Source of the DNA: Thermohalobaculum sp035527255
GTDB lineage: Bacteria; Pseudomonadota; Alphaproteobacteria; Rhodobacterales; Rhodobacteraceae
Assembly (NCBI GenBank): GCA_035527255.1
Contig: DATLAW010000236.1
Location: forward strand, 1 to 8,554
Direction: 5' to 3'
DNA length: 8,554 nt
Shown here: positions 1-6,008 of the stretch, piece by piece
How positions within the stretch are numbered: the first letter of the stretch is position 1
Layout: each line of letters starts with the position of its first letter
Notes under the pieces: generated by a model
What the model saw: the letters and a program-made list of their open reading frames with translations, nothing else
The model's database searches: none
Told to the model about the DNA's origin: nothing
Made by a program: the position numbers and the translations under genes

Positions 1-57
1 GTGGACCTGGAAGACGTTCTTCGCGATATCCAGACCAATCGTGCTAATCTGATCCAT
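1..57 (-). CDS. IS110-family transposase, N-terminal 19 codons (cut by window edge)
   Basis: Read on the minus strand from the ATG at 57-55, the 19 codons give MDQISTIGLDIAKNVFQVH and run off the left edge. The GLDIAKNVFQVH block is the hallmark N-terminus of IS110-family (DEDD, RuvC-like) transposases. Its Asp in 'GLD' is the first acidic catalytic residue of that family. The enzyme recombines the circular form of the element into target sites, and family members are guided by an element-encoded bridge RNA. A good Shine-Dalgarno (GAGGAG, 69-64) sits six bases before the ATG, which supports this start. The rest of the gene, including the C-terminal Tnp20-like domain, is outside the window, so integrity cannot be judged. 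The IS110 versus IS1111 subgroup is not resolved. Confidence 0.85.
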   Translation of the reverse strand, partial: MDQISTIGLDIAKNVFQVH

Positions 58-61
58 GGAT

Positions 62-126
62 GGCTCCTCTCTAGCGGTTCCTCAAACATCGCGATCTTCG
101 CACATCGCGATGCCGGTGGAGGAGCC
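62..126 (-). promoter_or_regulatory. Inverted repeat able to mask the transposase ribosome binding site
   Basis: GGCTCCTC at 62-69 and GAGGAGCC at 119-126 are perfect 8-base inverted repeats. In the minus-strand transcript the arm from 69 to 62 contains the GAGGAG Shine-Dalgarno of the transposase, so pairing with the upstream arm would hide it. This would happen only in transcripts that begin upstream of 126. That is the known logic by which several IS elements block translation from read-through transcripts. The pairing is seen in sequence; the function is inferred. Confidence 0.4.
86..117. repeat. 16-bp tandem repeat, partly degenerate, in the IS leader
   Basis: The decamer ACATCGCGAT occurs at 86-95 and again at 102-111, a 16-base period. 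The second copy extends into the perfect palindrome CATCGCGATG at 103-112. It lies inside the loop of the 62-126 inverted repeat. It could be a binding site for the transposase or a host factor, or a stem of a guide RNA. Confidence 0.5.
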
Positions 127-143
127 GTCCACAGCATCAGACA

Positions 144-374
144 CGGATATTTTCGCTACTAGTTGCAACGTGTAGATCTGACCAAGAACGGACGATCAGC
201 ATCGTCGAGGAGTTGCTAATGGTTTGCCGGGAGCGGGGCATCCCACCCATGGCCGTCACCGTGTTCTTTTTGGGCATCGAAATCGATGGTGTCGCCAAAG
301 CCCACTCGGCCCATCACGACACTTTTCCGGCAACCTGCCAAACTTGGAATTGCCTCGGGCCTTGCGTCGACTGA
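144..374 (+). pseudogene. Possible gene relic or small ORF next to the IS end
   Basis: One plus-strand frame stays open from the IS side through to TGA at 372-374. Its middle part (for example RTISIVEELLMVCRERGIPP) has protein-like composition. An ATG at 219 has GAGGAG at 207-212 with good spacing, so a 51-residue product is possible. The last 20 residues (rich in Cys, Trp and His) look less protein-like. I do not recognise the family. The position beside an IS end suggests the tail of a gene interrupted or deleted by the element, but this is inference. The remainder of 127-479 holds only the regulatory sites listed separately. Confidence 0.22.
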
Positions 375-382
375 CGGTTCCG

Positions 383-411
383 TTGAGTATGCCTGCGGGG
401 CTCAGTGTAAA
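383..411 (+). promoter_or_regulatory. Putative sigma-70 promoter of the TAXI-TRAP operon
   Basis: TTGAGT (383-388) and TGTAAA (406-411) are separated by exactly 17 bases, each matching the consensus at four of six positions. Transcription would start near 418, giving a leader of about 60 bases before the ATG at 480. The match is moderate, and no other pair in 300-480 looked better by eye. Confidence 0.35.
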
Positions 412-413
412 TG

Positions 414-434
414 GGCTTCCCGAATTTGGAAGCC
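414..434. promoter_or_regulatory. Palindrome at the predicted transcription start (candidate operator)
   Basis: GGCTTCC (414-420) and GGAAGCC (428-434) form a perfect 7-base inverted repeat around a 7-base AT-rich centre. It overlaps the predicted +1 of the operon promoter, where a dimeric repressor would block transcription. It could instead be a 5' UTR hairpin if the start is further upstream. No regulator gene is present in the window. Confidence 0.35.
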
Positions 435-479
435 GGAATTCACCCCCACACCCGAAAAAATAACAGGGAGAGAAACCAA

Positions 480-1442
480 ATGAAGCTCAAACACCTAGTG
501 GCGGGAGGCCTTGCGGTCTTCGCACTATCCGCGACCTCGGCGGTTGCGCAGCAGAAATTCGTCTCGATCGGCACCGGAGGCGTGACCGGCGTCTACTATC
601 CCACCGGCGGTGCAATCTGCCGGTTGGTCAACAAGGACCGCAAGGAGCACGGCATCCGCTGCTCGGCGGAATCGACCGGCGGCTCGATCTATAACATCAA
701 CACAGTCCGCGCTGGCGAACTGGAATTCGGCGTCGCCCAGTCTGACTGGCAATACCACGCCTTTCACGGCACCTCGAAGTTCGCTGATGCTGGGCCTTTC
801 CCGGAATTGCGGGCGGTATTCTCGGTGCATCCGGAGCCGGTGACGGTTATCGCACGCGGCGATGCCGGTGCCGACAACATCACCGATCTCAAGGGCATGC
901 GCGTCAACATCGGCAATCCGGGCAGCGGCACACGCGGCACCTGGGATGTCATGGAAGCAGCGTTGGGCTGGAAACGTGATGATCTGAAACTGGCAGCCGA
1001 GATGAAGTCGGCCGAAACCGCGCAGGCAATCTGCGACGGCAAGATCGACGCCTATTTCTGGCTGGTCGGGCATCCGTCGGCGCTGACCCAGGAATCGCTG
1101 GCAACCTGCGATGCCAAGCTGGTGAACGTGACCGGCCCGGAAATTGACAAGCTGGTTGCTGACAACCCGTTCTACCGCGCCGCATCAATTCCGGCCGGCA
1201 TGTATGGCGACAATCCGGAGATTAAAACCTTCGGCGTCGCCGCGACTTTCGTCTCGTCGGCCAGCGTGCCGGACGAAGTTGTCTACGTCGTGGTCAAAGC
1301 GGTGTTCGACAACTTCGACCAGTTCAAGGCGCTGCATCCGTCCTTTGCGAATCTGACCGAGAAAGAGATGATCACCGAGGGCCTGTCGGCCCCGCTGCAT
1401 CCGGGTGCGATCAAGTACTACAAAGAGCGTGGCTGGATGTAA
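480..1442 (+). CDS. TAXI-family TRAP transporter periplasmic solute receptor
   Basis: A 320-residue exported binding protein that captures the substrate in the periplasm and delivers it to the fused permease encoded downstream. The start at 480 is chosen because it follows AGGGAGAG and opens a classical signal peptide (basic MKLKH, hydrophobic core, cleavage after AVA at residue 23). The longer frame from 411 adds a non-signal-like N-terminus. Family signatures are the glycine-rich GTGGVTGVYYPTGG at 31-44, STGG followed by NINTVRAGELEFGVAQSD at about 66-89, and NIGNPGSGTRG at 133-143. Four cysteines (47, 61, 175, 200) could form two disulfides. The length fits the family (about 310-330). Characterised TAXI receptors bind glutamate/glutamine or 2-oxoacids; the ligand here is unknown. 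It is the first gene of the operon and is followed by a strong hairpin at 1452-1482. Confidence 0.92.
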   Translation: MKLKHLVAGGLAVFALSATSAVAQQKFVSIGTGGVTGVYYPTGGAICRLVNKDRKEHGIRCSAESTGGSIYNINTVRAGELEFGVAQSDWQYHAFHGTSKFADAGPFPELRAVFSVHPEPVTVIARGDAGADNITDLKGMRVNIGNPGSGTRGTWDVMEAALGWKRDDLKLAAEMKSAETAQAICDGKIDAYFWLVGHPSALTQESLATCDAKLVNVTGPEIDKLVADNPFYRAASIPAGMYGDNPEIKTFGVAATFVSSASVPDEVVYVVVKAVFDNFDQFKALHPSFANLTEKEMITEGLSAPLHPGAIKYYKERGWM

Positions 1443-1451
1443 TCTGGCCTT

Positions 1452-1482
1452 TTCGGGCGGGGCGCCTGTCGCCTCGCCCGAA
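1452..1482 (+). terminator. Strong intercistronic hairpin after the receptor gene
   Basis: Bases 1452-1464 pair with 1470-1482 over 13 base pairs (one G-T wobble) around a 5-base loop, starting ten bases after the receptor stop codon. No T-run follows, so full rho-independent termination is unlikely. Similar hairpins behind solute-receptor genes protect the upstream mRNA from 3' decay or partly terminate, so that the receptor is made in excess over the membrane parts. The structure is seen directly; the role is inferred. Confidence 0.6.
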
Positions 1483-1562
1483 TGTAGTCACATGAACAAC
1501 CTCAAAACCCGGCGGCCCGGTATCGCGGCCCACCCGTTGCGCGCCCGGAGCGGCGCGGCGCG

Positions 1563-2594
1563 ATGATTGCCGGGTTCGGCTGTCTGGATGATCTGCCGCG
1601 GGCTCAACTCGCAACCGAACCGACGCCGCTGGAGCGGCTCTCGAATATCGAGGCGGATATCGGTGGCCCGCAGCTATATGTGAAGCGCGACGACGCCCAA
1701 CCGTTGGCGTTTGGCGGCAACAAGGTGCGCCAGCTCGAATTCTATTTTGGCGAGGCGCTGGAGCAGGGCGCCGACACGGTGTTGATCACCGGCGCGGTGC
1801 AATCGAACTTCTGCCGGCTTTGTGCCGCCTTCGCTGCAAAGCTCGGCTTTGAGTGCCACATCCAGCACGAAGATCGCGTGCCGAAGAACGACCCGCTGTA
1901 CCGCGAGTCCGGCAATGTGCTGGTCGCGCGCATGTTGGGCGCGACGCTGCATTCCTATGCGCAGGGCGAGGACGAGGCCGGCGCCGATGCCCGCATGGGC
2001 GAAATCGCCGACGAACTGCGCGCTCAAGGGCGCAAGCCATACATCATTCACCTGGCGCCGGGGCATCCACCGCTCGGCGCGCTTGGTTATGTGGTTGCGG
2101 CGCGCGAGCTTGCCGGGCAGCTTGAAGCGCGGGAAATCGAGCCGGCTGGGTTCGTGGTCGCTTCGGGCAGCGGCGCTACCCATGCAGGCTTCCTGTTCGG
2201 ACTGCGCGCGCTGGGCATCGAAGCGCCAGTGCTGGGGATCTGTGTGCGCCGGTCGGCTGAAATGCAGAAGCCGCGCCTGCTGGCCCGCTGCGCCGAGATT
2301 GCGACGCTTCTGGGAGTGCCAAATCCAGTGAGTGAAGCCGACGTGCAGGTCTCGGATGCGTTCCTCGCGCCGGGCTATGGCTACCTCAACCCTGCGACAA
2401 CTGAGGCAATCCTGACCGGCGCCTCGCGTGAGGCGCTGATGCTGGACCCGGTCTATACCGGCAAGGCGATGGCCGGATTTCTCGACTGGGCCCGGTCCGG
2501 CGGCCCCGACGAGATGCTGGTGTTCCTGCATACCGGCGGCACGCCTGGGATATTCGCCTATGGCAATGCGCTGGCCGAGGAATGCGGATGGTGA
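1563..2594 (+). CDS. PLP-dependent enzyme, D-cysteine desulfhydrase / ACC deaminase / cysteate lyase family
   Basis: A 343-residue cytosolic fold-type II PLP enzyme. N-terminal PTPLERL (20-26) and KRDD (41-44) lead to GGNKVRQLEF, in which Lys54 is the expected Schiff-base lysine. A glycine-rich phosphate loop, ASGSGATHAG, lies at 200-209, and HTGGTPGIFAY at 323-333 closes the active site. Relatives include D-cysteine desulfhydrase, ACC deaminase and L-cysteate sulfo-lyase (CuyA), which release ammonia plus sulfide or sulfite by beta-elimination or ring opening. The usual QSN-H/Q motif here reads QSNFCR (80-85), with Phe at 83, so the substrate cannot be copied from those enzymes. Start support is weak: GGAG at 1547-1550 is 12 bases away. 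Its place between the receptor and permease genes suggests it acts on the imported compound. The family is sure; the substrate is not. Confidence 0.85.
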   Translation: MIAGFGCLDDLPRAQLATEPTPLERLSNIEADIGGPQLYVKRDDAQPLAFGGNKVRQLEFYFGEALEQGADTVLITGAVQSNFCRLCAAFAAKLGFECHIQHEDRVPKNDPLYRESGNVLVARMLGATLHSYAQGEDEAGADARMGEIADELRAQGRKPYIIHLAPGHPPLGALGYVVAARELAGQLEAREIEPAGFVVASGSGATHAGFLFGLRALGIEAPVLGICVRRSAEMQKPRLLARCAEIATLLGVPNPVSEADVQVSDAFLAPGYGYLNPATTEAILTGASREALMLDPVYTGKAMAGFLDWARSGGPDEMLVFLHTGGTPGIFAYGNALAEECGW

Positions 2595-2648
2595 GGGTTG
2601 CGGGAACCTGGAGGTCTGTCCGGGCGACGTGTGAATAATTTTTCAGAA

Positions 2649-2668
2649 TCCCGCGATTAATAGCGGGA
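2649..2668 (+). promoter_or_regulatory. Small hairpin just before the permease ribosome binding site
   Basis: TCCCGC (2649-2654) pairs with GCGGGA (2663-2668) around the AT-rich loop GATTAATA. The permease Shine-Dalgarno GGGAGGG begins at 2670, immediately after the stem. It may help keep the ribosome site open or stabilise the downstream message. With only six base pairs, chance is possible. Confidence 0.35.
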
Positions 2669-2681
2669 CGGGAGGGAAAAG

Positions 2682-5318
2682 ATGTCGATGGAAGATCAAG
2701 AGACTGGCACCGCAACCGGTGGCGCTGCGATGGATTTGGTCGCGCAGACTGACACCGGCGCACGCAGCCCGGACAATTGGCAAGGTAAGCTGATCCTCTC
2801 CATCGCCTTCATCTGGGCGGTCTTCCAATTATACATCGCCTCAAACCTGCCATTCTGGCTGACCGAACACACCGGATTGCGCTGGCTGATCGTTACCAAT
2901 TCCGATGCCCGGCGCATCCATTTCGCCTTTGCACTGGTGCTGGCGGCGATGGCGTTCCCGTTTTTCAAGACCAGCCCGCGTAACCGAATTCCTTGGTACG
3001 ACTGGGTGTTGATCGGCCTCAGCGTGGTGGTTTCGCTGTATGTGGTGGTTTTCCGCAACGAGATCGCCGTGCGCGCCGGCCTGCCGACCAGTTCCGACCT
3101 GGTGATTTCCTCGGTCGGCATGCTGGTGCTTGGCACTGCCGTCTACAGATCGTTGGGTTTGCCGCTGTTGCTGGTGGCCACGGTGTTCGTTTGCTACGTT
3201 TTCTTCGGCGATGCGCGCTGGCTGCCCGAGGTGATGCAATGGAAGGGCGCCTCGTTCAACAAGGCGACCTGGCATTTTTGGATGCAGGGAGAGGGCGTCT
3301 TCGGTGTCGCGCTCAGCGTCTCGGCCTCGCTGATCTTCCTGTTCGTGCTGTTCGGGGCGATCCTGGAGAAAGCCGGCGCCGGCAACTATTTCATCAAGAT
3401 TGCCTTCGCGTTGCTGGGTCATCTGCGTGGCGGTCCGGCCAAGGCGGCGGTGGTCGCATCGGCGATGAGCGGGCTCTATTCCGGCTCGTCGATCGCCAAT
3501 GTGGTGACCACCGGCACCTTCACCATCCCGCTGATGAAGCGCACTGGCTTTTCGGCCGAGAAGGCGGGGGCGGTCGAGGTTGCCTCGTCGACAAACGGTC
3601 AGCTAACCCCGCCGGTGATGGGCGCAGCGGCCTTCCTGATCGCCGAGTTTACCGGCGTTCCCTATACCGAGATCATCAAGATCGCCCTGGTACCGGCGCT
3701 GGTCAGTTATATCGCACTGATCTACATCGTCCATCTCGAGGCGCTGAAGATGGGCCTGAAAGGCCTGCCGAAGCATCCATCGACACTGACGCTGGCGAAC
3801 AAGTTGATCGGTTTCCTGTCCGGATTCATTGGCATCGTGGCGCTGGCGACGGTCGTTAAATACGGGATGGGCTGGGTCAAGGTGGCGATGCCTGACCAGG
3901 CCTTCCTTATCGTCAGCATCGGGGTCGCGGCGGCCTACATCCTGCTTCTCTGGCTGGCCTCGCGGCACCCTGATCTGGTGGTCGACGATCCGGATGCGCC
4001 GATCGAGGTATTGCCGCGCGCCGGGGCGACGGCGATCACCGGGCTATATTTCATCCTGCCCATCGTGATTCTGATCTGGTGCATCGTTGTCGAGCGGCTG
4101 TCGCCGGCGCTGTCGGCGTTCTGGGCCACGATTGCGATGATCATCGTCGCGCTGACCCAACACCCGATCAAGGCGGTCATGCGTGGTGAGGGCAGCGAGT
4201 TCGGCCATGCCATCCGGCGCGGTATCGACCAGTGGGTCGATGGTATGATCTCGGGCTCGCGCAACATGATCGGCATCGGGGTGGCCACCGGTGCTGCCGG
4301 CATCATTGTCGGCACCGTCTCGCTGACCGGTGCGCATCAGATGGTCGGCGAGCTGGTCGAGTTTCTGTCCGGCGGCAGCCTGATGGTCATGCTGATCCTG
4401 GTGGCGATGATGAGCCTGCTGCTGGGCATGGGCCTGCCGACCACGGCGAACTACATCGTGGTTTCGTCCCTGATGGCGCCGGTGATCGTCGGCGTCGGAG
4501 CCCAATCGGGCCTGGTGGTGCCGCTGGTTGCGGCGCATATGTTCGTGTTCTATTTTGGCATCCTGGCTGACGATACGCCGCCCGTCGGGCTCGCTGCCTT
4601 CGCTGCGGCGGCAATCAGCGGCGGTGATCCAATCAAGACCGGCGTTCAGGGCTTCATGTATGACATCCGCACCGCCCTGCTGCCGTTCCTGTTCATCTTC
4701 AACACCGACCTGTTGCTGATCAATGTAGGACCGGTGCAGGCGGTTTTCGTCTTTGTTGTCGCGGTGGTGGCAATGATGTGCTTTGCCGCCGCGACCCAGG
4801 GTTATTTCTTTGCGCGCAACAAGATCTGGGAGGCGCCGGTCCTGCTGTTGATTGCGTTCACCCTGTTCCGCCCTGGCTACTGGCTCGATCAGATCCACGC
4901 GCCCTATGTTCAATATGACGGGGCGGCGGTGATCGAGGCGGCTGGTGCGCAACCCGATGCAACCGAAATTCGGATCGTGATCTCCGGGCCTGACTTCGAC
5001 AGCGGCAAGATCACCCAAATGACCGTCGTTCCGGTGCTGGAGGCCGGGGCGGACGGTGCTGCAAGGCTGGCCGCCGCCGGTTTGCCGTCGATGGCCGAAG
5101 ACGGGATCGCGAAGATGGAGGAGCCGGCCTTCGGGTCGCCCTACTACGAGAAGCTGAGCAAGCAGTATGATTTCTACGGCGACGAGCCGGTGCAGATCGT
5201 GCGCGCCGAGGTCGCAGCCAAGCGGGTGGCCAAGGAGTGGTTCTTCATTCCCGCACTGCTTCTGCTGCTGTTACTGATCATGGTCCAGCGCCGCCGCGCC
5301 ACGCAACCAGCCTTCTGA
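2682..5318 (+). CDS. TRAP transporter fused permease (TAXI type, DctQ-like + DctM) with C-terminal DUF3394-like domain
   Basis: An 878-residue inner-membrane protein that moves the receptor-bound substrate into the cell using an ion gradient. After a polar 35-residue start come about five helices (near 37-55, 80-95, 106-124, 140-158, 160-176) that replace the separate small subunit. The large DctM part spans about 205-660, with SGSSIANVVTTG near 265, SSTNGQLTPPVMG near 301, GMGLPTTANY near 580 and DDTPPVG near 629. Residues about 690-875 match the layout of DUF3394: two terminal helices (one near 717-727, the last LLLLLLIMV near 862) around a soluble, probably periplasmic segment of about 120 residues. 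The start at 2682 follows GGGAGGG; a second ATG two codons later is possible. It is separated from the lyase by 87 bases and from the Usp gene by 11, which supports one operon. Confidence 0.92.
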   Translation: MSMEDQETGTATGGAAMDLVAQTDTGARSPDNWQGKLILSIAFIWAVFQLYIASNLPFWLTEHTGLRWLIVTNSDARRIHFAFALVLAAMAFPFFKTSPRNRIPWYDWVLIGLSVVVSLYVVVFRNEIAVRAGLPTSSDLVISSVGMLVLGTAVYRSLGLPLLLVATVFVCYVFFGDARWLPEVMQWKGASFNKATWHFWMQGEGVFGVALSVSASLIFLFVLFGAILEKAGAGNYFIKIAFALLGHLRGGPAKAAVVASAMSGLYSGSSIANVVTTGTFTIPLMKRTGFSAEKAGAVEVASSTNGQLTPPVMGAAAFLIAEFTGVPYTEIIKIALVPALVSYIALIYIVHLEALKMGLKGLPKHPSTLTLANKLIGFLSGFIGIVALATVVKYGMGWVKVAMPDQAFLIVSIGVAAAYILLLWLASRHPDLVVDDPDAPIEVLPRAGATAITGLYFILPIVILIWCIVVERLSPALSAFWATIAMIIVALTQHPIKAVMRGEGSEFGHAIRRGIDQWVDGMISGSRNMIGIGVATGAAGIIVGTVSLTGAHQMVGELVEFLSGGSLMVMLILVAMMSLLLGMGLPTTANYIVVSSLMAPVIVGVGAQSGLVVPLVAAHMFVFYFGILADDTPPVGLAAFAAAAISGGDPIKTGVQGFMYDIRTALLPFLFIFNTDLLLINVGPVQAVFVFVVAVVAMMCFAAATQGYFFARNKIWEAPVLLLIAFTLFRPGYWLDQIHAPYVQYDGAAVIEAAGAQPDATEIRIVISGPDFDSGKITQMTVVPVLEAGADGAARLAAAGLPSMAEDGIAKMEEPAFGSPYYEKLSKQYDFYGDEPVQIVRAEVAAKRVAKEWFFIPALLLLLLLIMVQRRRATQPAF

Positions 5319-5329
5319 AGGAGAAAGCC

Positions 5330-5758
5330 ATGTTCACATCAGTCCTTCTGCCCATCGATCTGGGCCGGGAAACAACCTGGAAGAAGCCGCTGGGGCTGGC
5401 CGTCGAACTGGTCCAGGCCGGCGGCGGCACGCTGCATGTGATGTCGGTGTTGCCGGATTTCGGCATGCCGTTAGTCGGCTCGTATTTCGACAAGGATTTC
5501 GCGGGCGCCGCGATGCAGGACATGACCGGCCAGCTGAAAGCCTGGGCCTCGCGCAACGTTCCCGACGGGGTTAAAGCGAAAGTACATCTGGCCCACGGCT
5601 CGATCTATGACGAGATCATGCGGCTGGCCGACAAACTCGGCTGCGACGCCATCGTTATGGCGGCCCATCGGCCCGAACTGCAGGACTACCTGCTGGGGCC
5701 AAACGCGGCCCGGGTCGTGCGCCATGCCAAACAGTCGGTGCTGGTGGTGCGCGATTGA
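5330..5758 (+). CDS. Universal stress protein (Usp), TRAP-associated, TeaD-like
   Basis: A 142-residue single-domain UspA-fold protein, expected to be cytosolic and dimeric. The start at 5330 follows AAGGAGA and lies 11 bases after the permease stop; the longer frame from 5237 overlaps the permease and is rejected. The nucleotide-site Asp is at 10 (LLPIDLG), with HGS at 89-91. The C-terminal block AAHRPELQDYLLGPNAARVV (111-130) leads into the last strand VLVVRD. The classical G-x2-G-x9-G(S/T) ATP loop is altered: Ala/His replace the first glycine and GPN replaces the final G(S/T). In Halomonas, the Usp TeaD is encoded with and modulates the TeaABC ectoine TRAP transporter; a similar control role is inferred here. 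It is the last gene of the operon. Confidence 0.88.
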   Translation: MFTSVLLPIDLGRETTWKKPLGLAVELVQAGGGTLHVMSVLPDFGMPLVGSYFDKDFAGAAMQDMTGQLKAWASRNVPDGVKAKVHLAHGSIYDEIMRLADKLGCDAIVMAAHRPELQDYLLGPNAARVVRHAKQSVLVVRD

Positions 5759-5760
5759 GC

Positions 5761-5865
5761 CACCCGCTTGAAGTCGAGCAGCGAGAAGCCCTCGCTAAGG
5801 CGGACGGACTTCTCGTCGTCGGAGAGCAACGCGAATAGATCCTTCAGGATGGCGGCCGAATCTGA
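5761..5865 (-). pseudogene. Possible truncated gene fragment, family not recognised
   Basis: Read on the minus strand, this stretch encodes a protein-like segment (DLFALLSDDEKSVRLSEGFS, then LLDFKR) with no good start. It runs into the antisense of the Usp gene, where the frame loses protein character. It lies in the 250-base gap between the Usp stop and the cupin start. It looks like the remains of a gene whose ends were removed, in line with the other scars to the right, but I cannot name the family. A weak 6-bp hairpin (AGCGAG 5780-5785 with CTCGCT 5791-5796) lies in the same place and could serve the 3' end of the operon. Confidence 0.25.
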
Positions 5866-5954
5866 TCGACGCACAAGATTTGCGCCAGACGGGTATTCTT
5901 CCACTCTATCGCCTCCATACCCAAGCGGCATTTTATCCCGCGCCCTTTCGCGCC

Positions 5955-5964
5955 GATAATTATC
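5955..5964. promoter_or_regulatory. AT-rich palindrome upstream of the cupin gene
   Basis: GATAATTATC is a perfect 10-base palindrome in an otherwise GC-rich stretch, 45 bases before the cupin ATG. GATAAT could be a -10 element, but no convincing -35 lies 16-18 bases upstream. An operator is another possibility. Confidence 0.22.
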
Positions 5965-6008
5965 CTGTCACCGGCGCCCCCGCGCTGCCCAGAAACAGGA
6001 GATACCAA

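Larger units (their letters stand above)
1..140 (-). mobile_element. End of an IS110-family insertion sequence (outer boundary approximate)
   Basis: The transposase start at 57 and its structured leader indicate the 5' (left) end of an IS110-family element lying mostly outside the window. These elements usually lack clear terminal inverted repeats and target duplications, so the boundary cannot be read from sequence. I place it near 130-140 because the ordered repeats stop at about 126. If this is an IS110-subgroup element, part of this leader would also encode the bridge RNA. In the IS1111 subgroup the long non-coding end is on the other side of the transposase. The boundary is inferred; the identity of the element is well supported. 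Confidence 0.55.

Noticed and set aside
411..479. Longer start for the TAXI receptor at 411
   Set aside because: It would add 23 polar residues ahead of a clear signal peptide. The ATG at 480 has AGGGAGAG upstream.
1492..1566. 24-codon leader ORF ending in an ATGA overlap with the PLP enzyme start
   Set aside because: The overlap looks like translational coupling, but there is no ribosome site before 1492 and the peptide is Arg/Ala-rich as expected from GC-rich non-coding DNA.
1674..2531. 285-codon minus-strand frame inside the PLP enzyme gene
   Set aside because: Antisense shadow: His/Arg/Gln-rich product with no family features, fully covered by a clear gene on the other strand.
2993..3859. 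288-codon plus-strand frame overlapping the permease
   Set aside because: Out-of-frame shadow of the permease, Arg/Gly-rich, no start signals.
4044..5018. 324-codon minus-strand frame inside the permease gene
   Set aside because: Antisense of GC-rich membrane codons gives a low-complexity Arg/His/Asp/Gln product; no ribosome site.
5237..5329. Upstream start for the Usp
   Set aside because: It would overlap the permease by 82 bases, and the UspA fold begins right at MFTSVLLPID after AAGGAGA.
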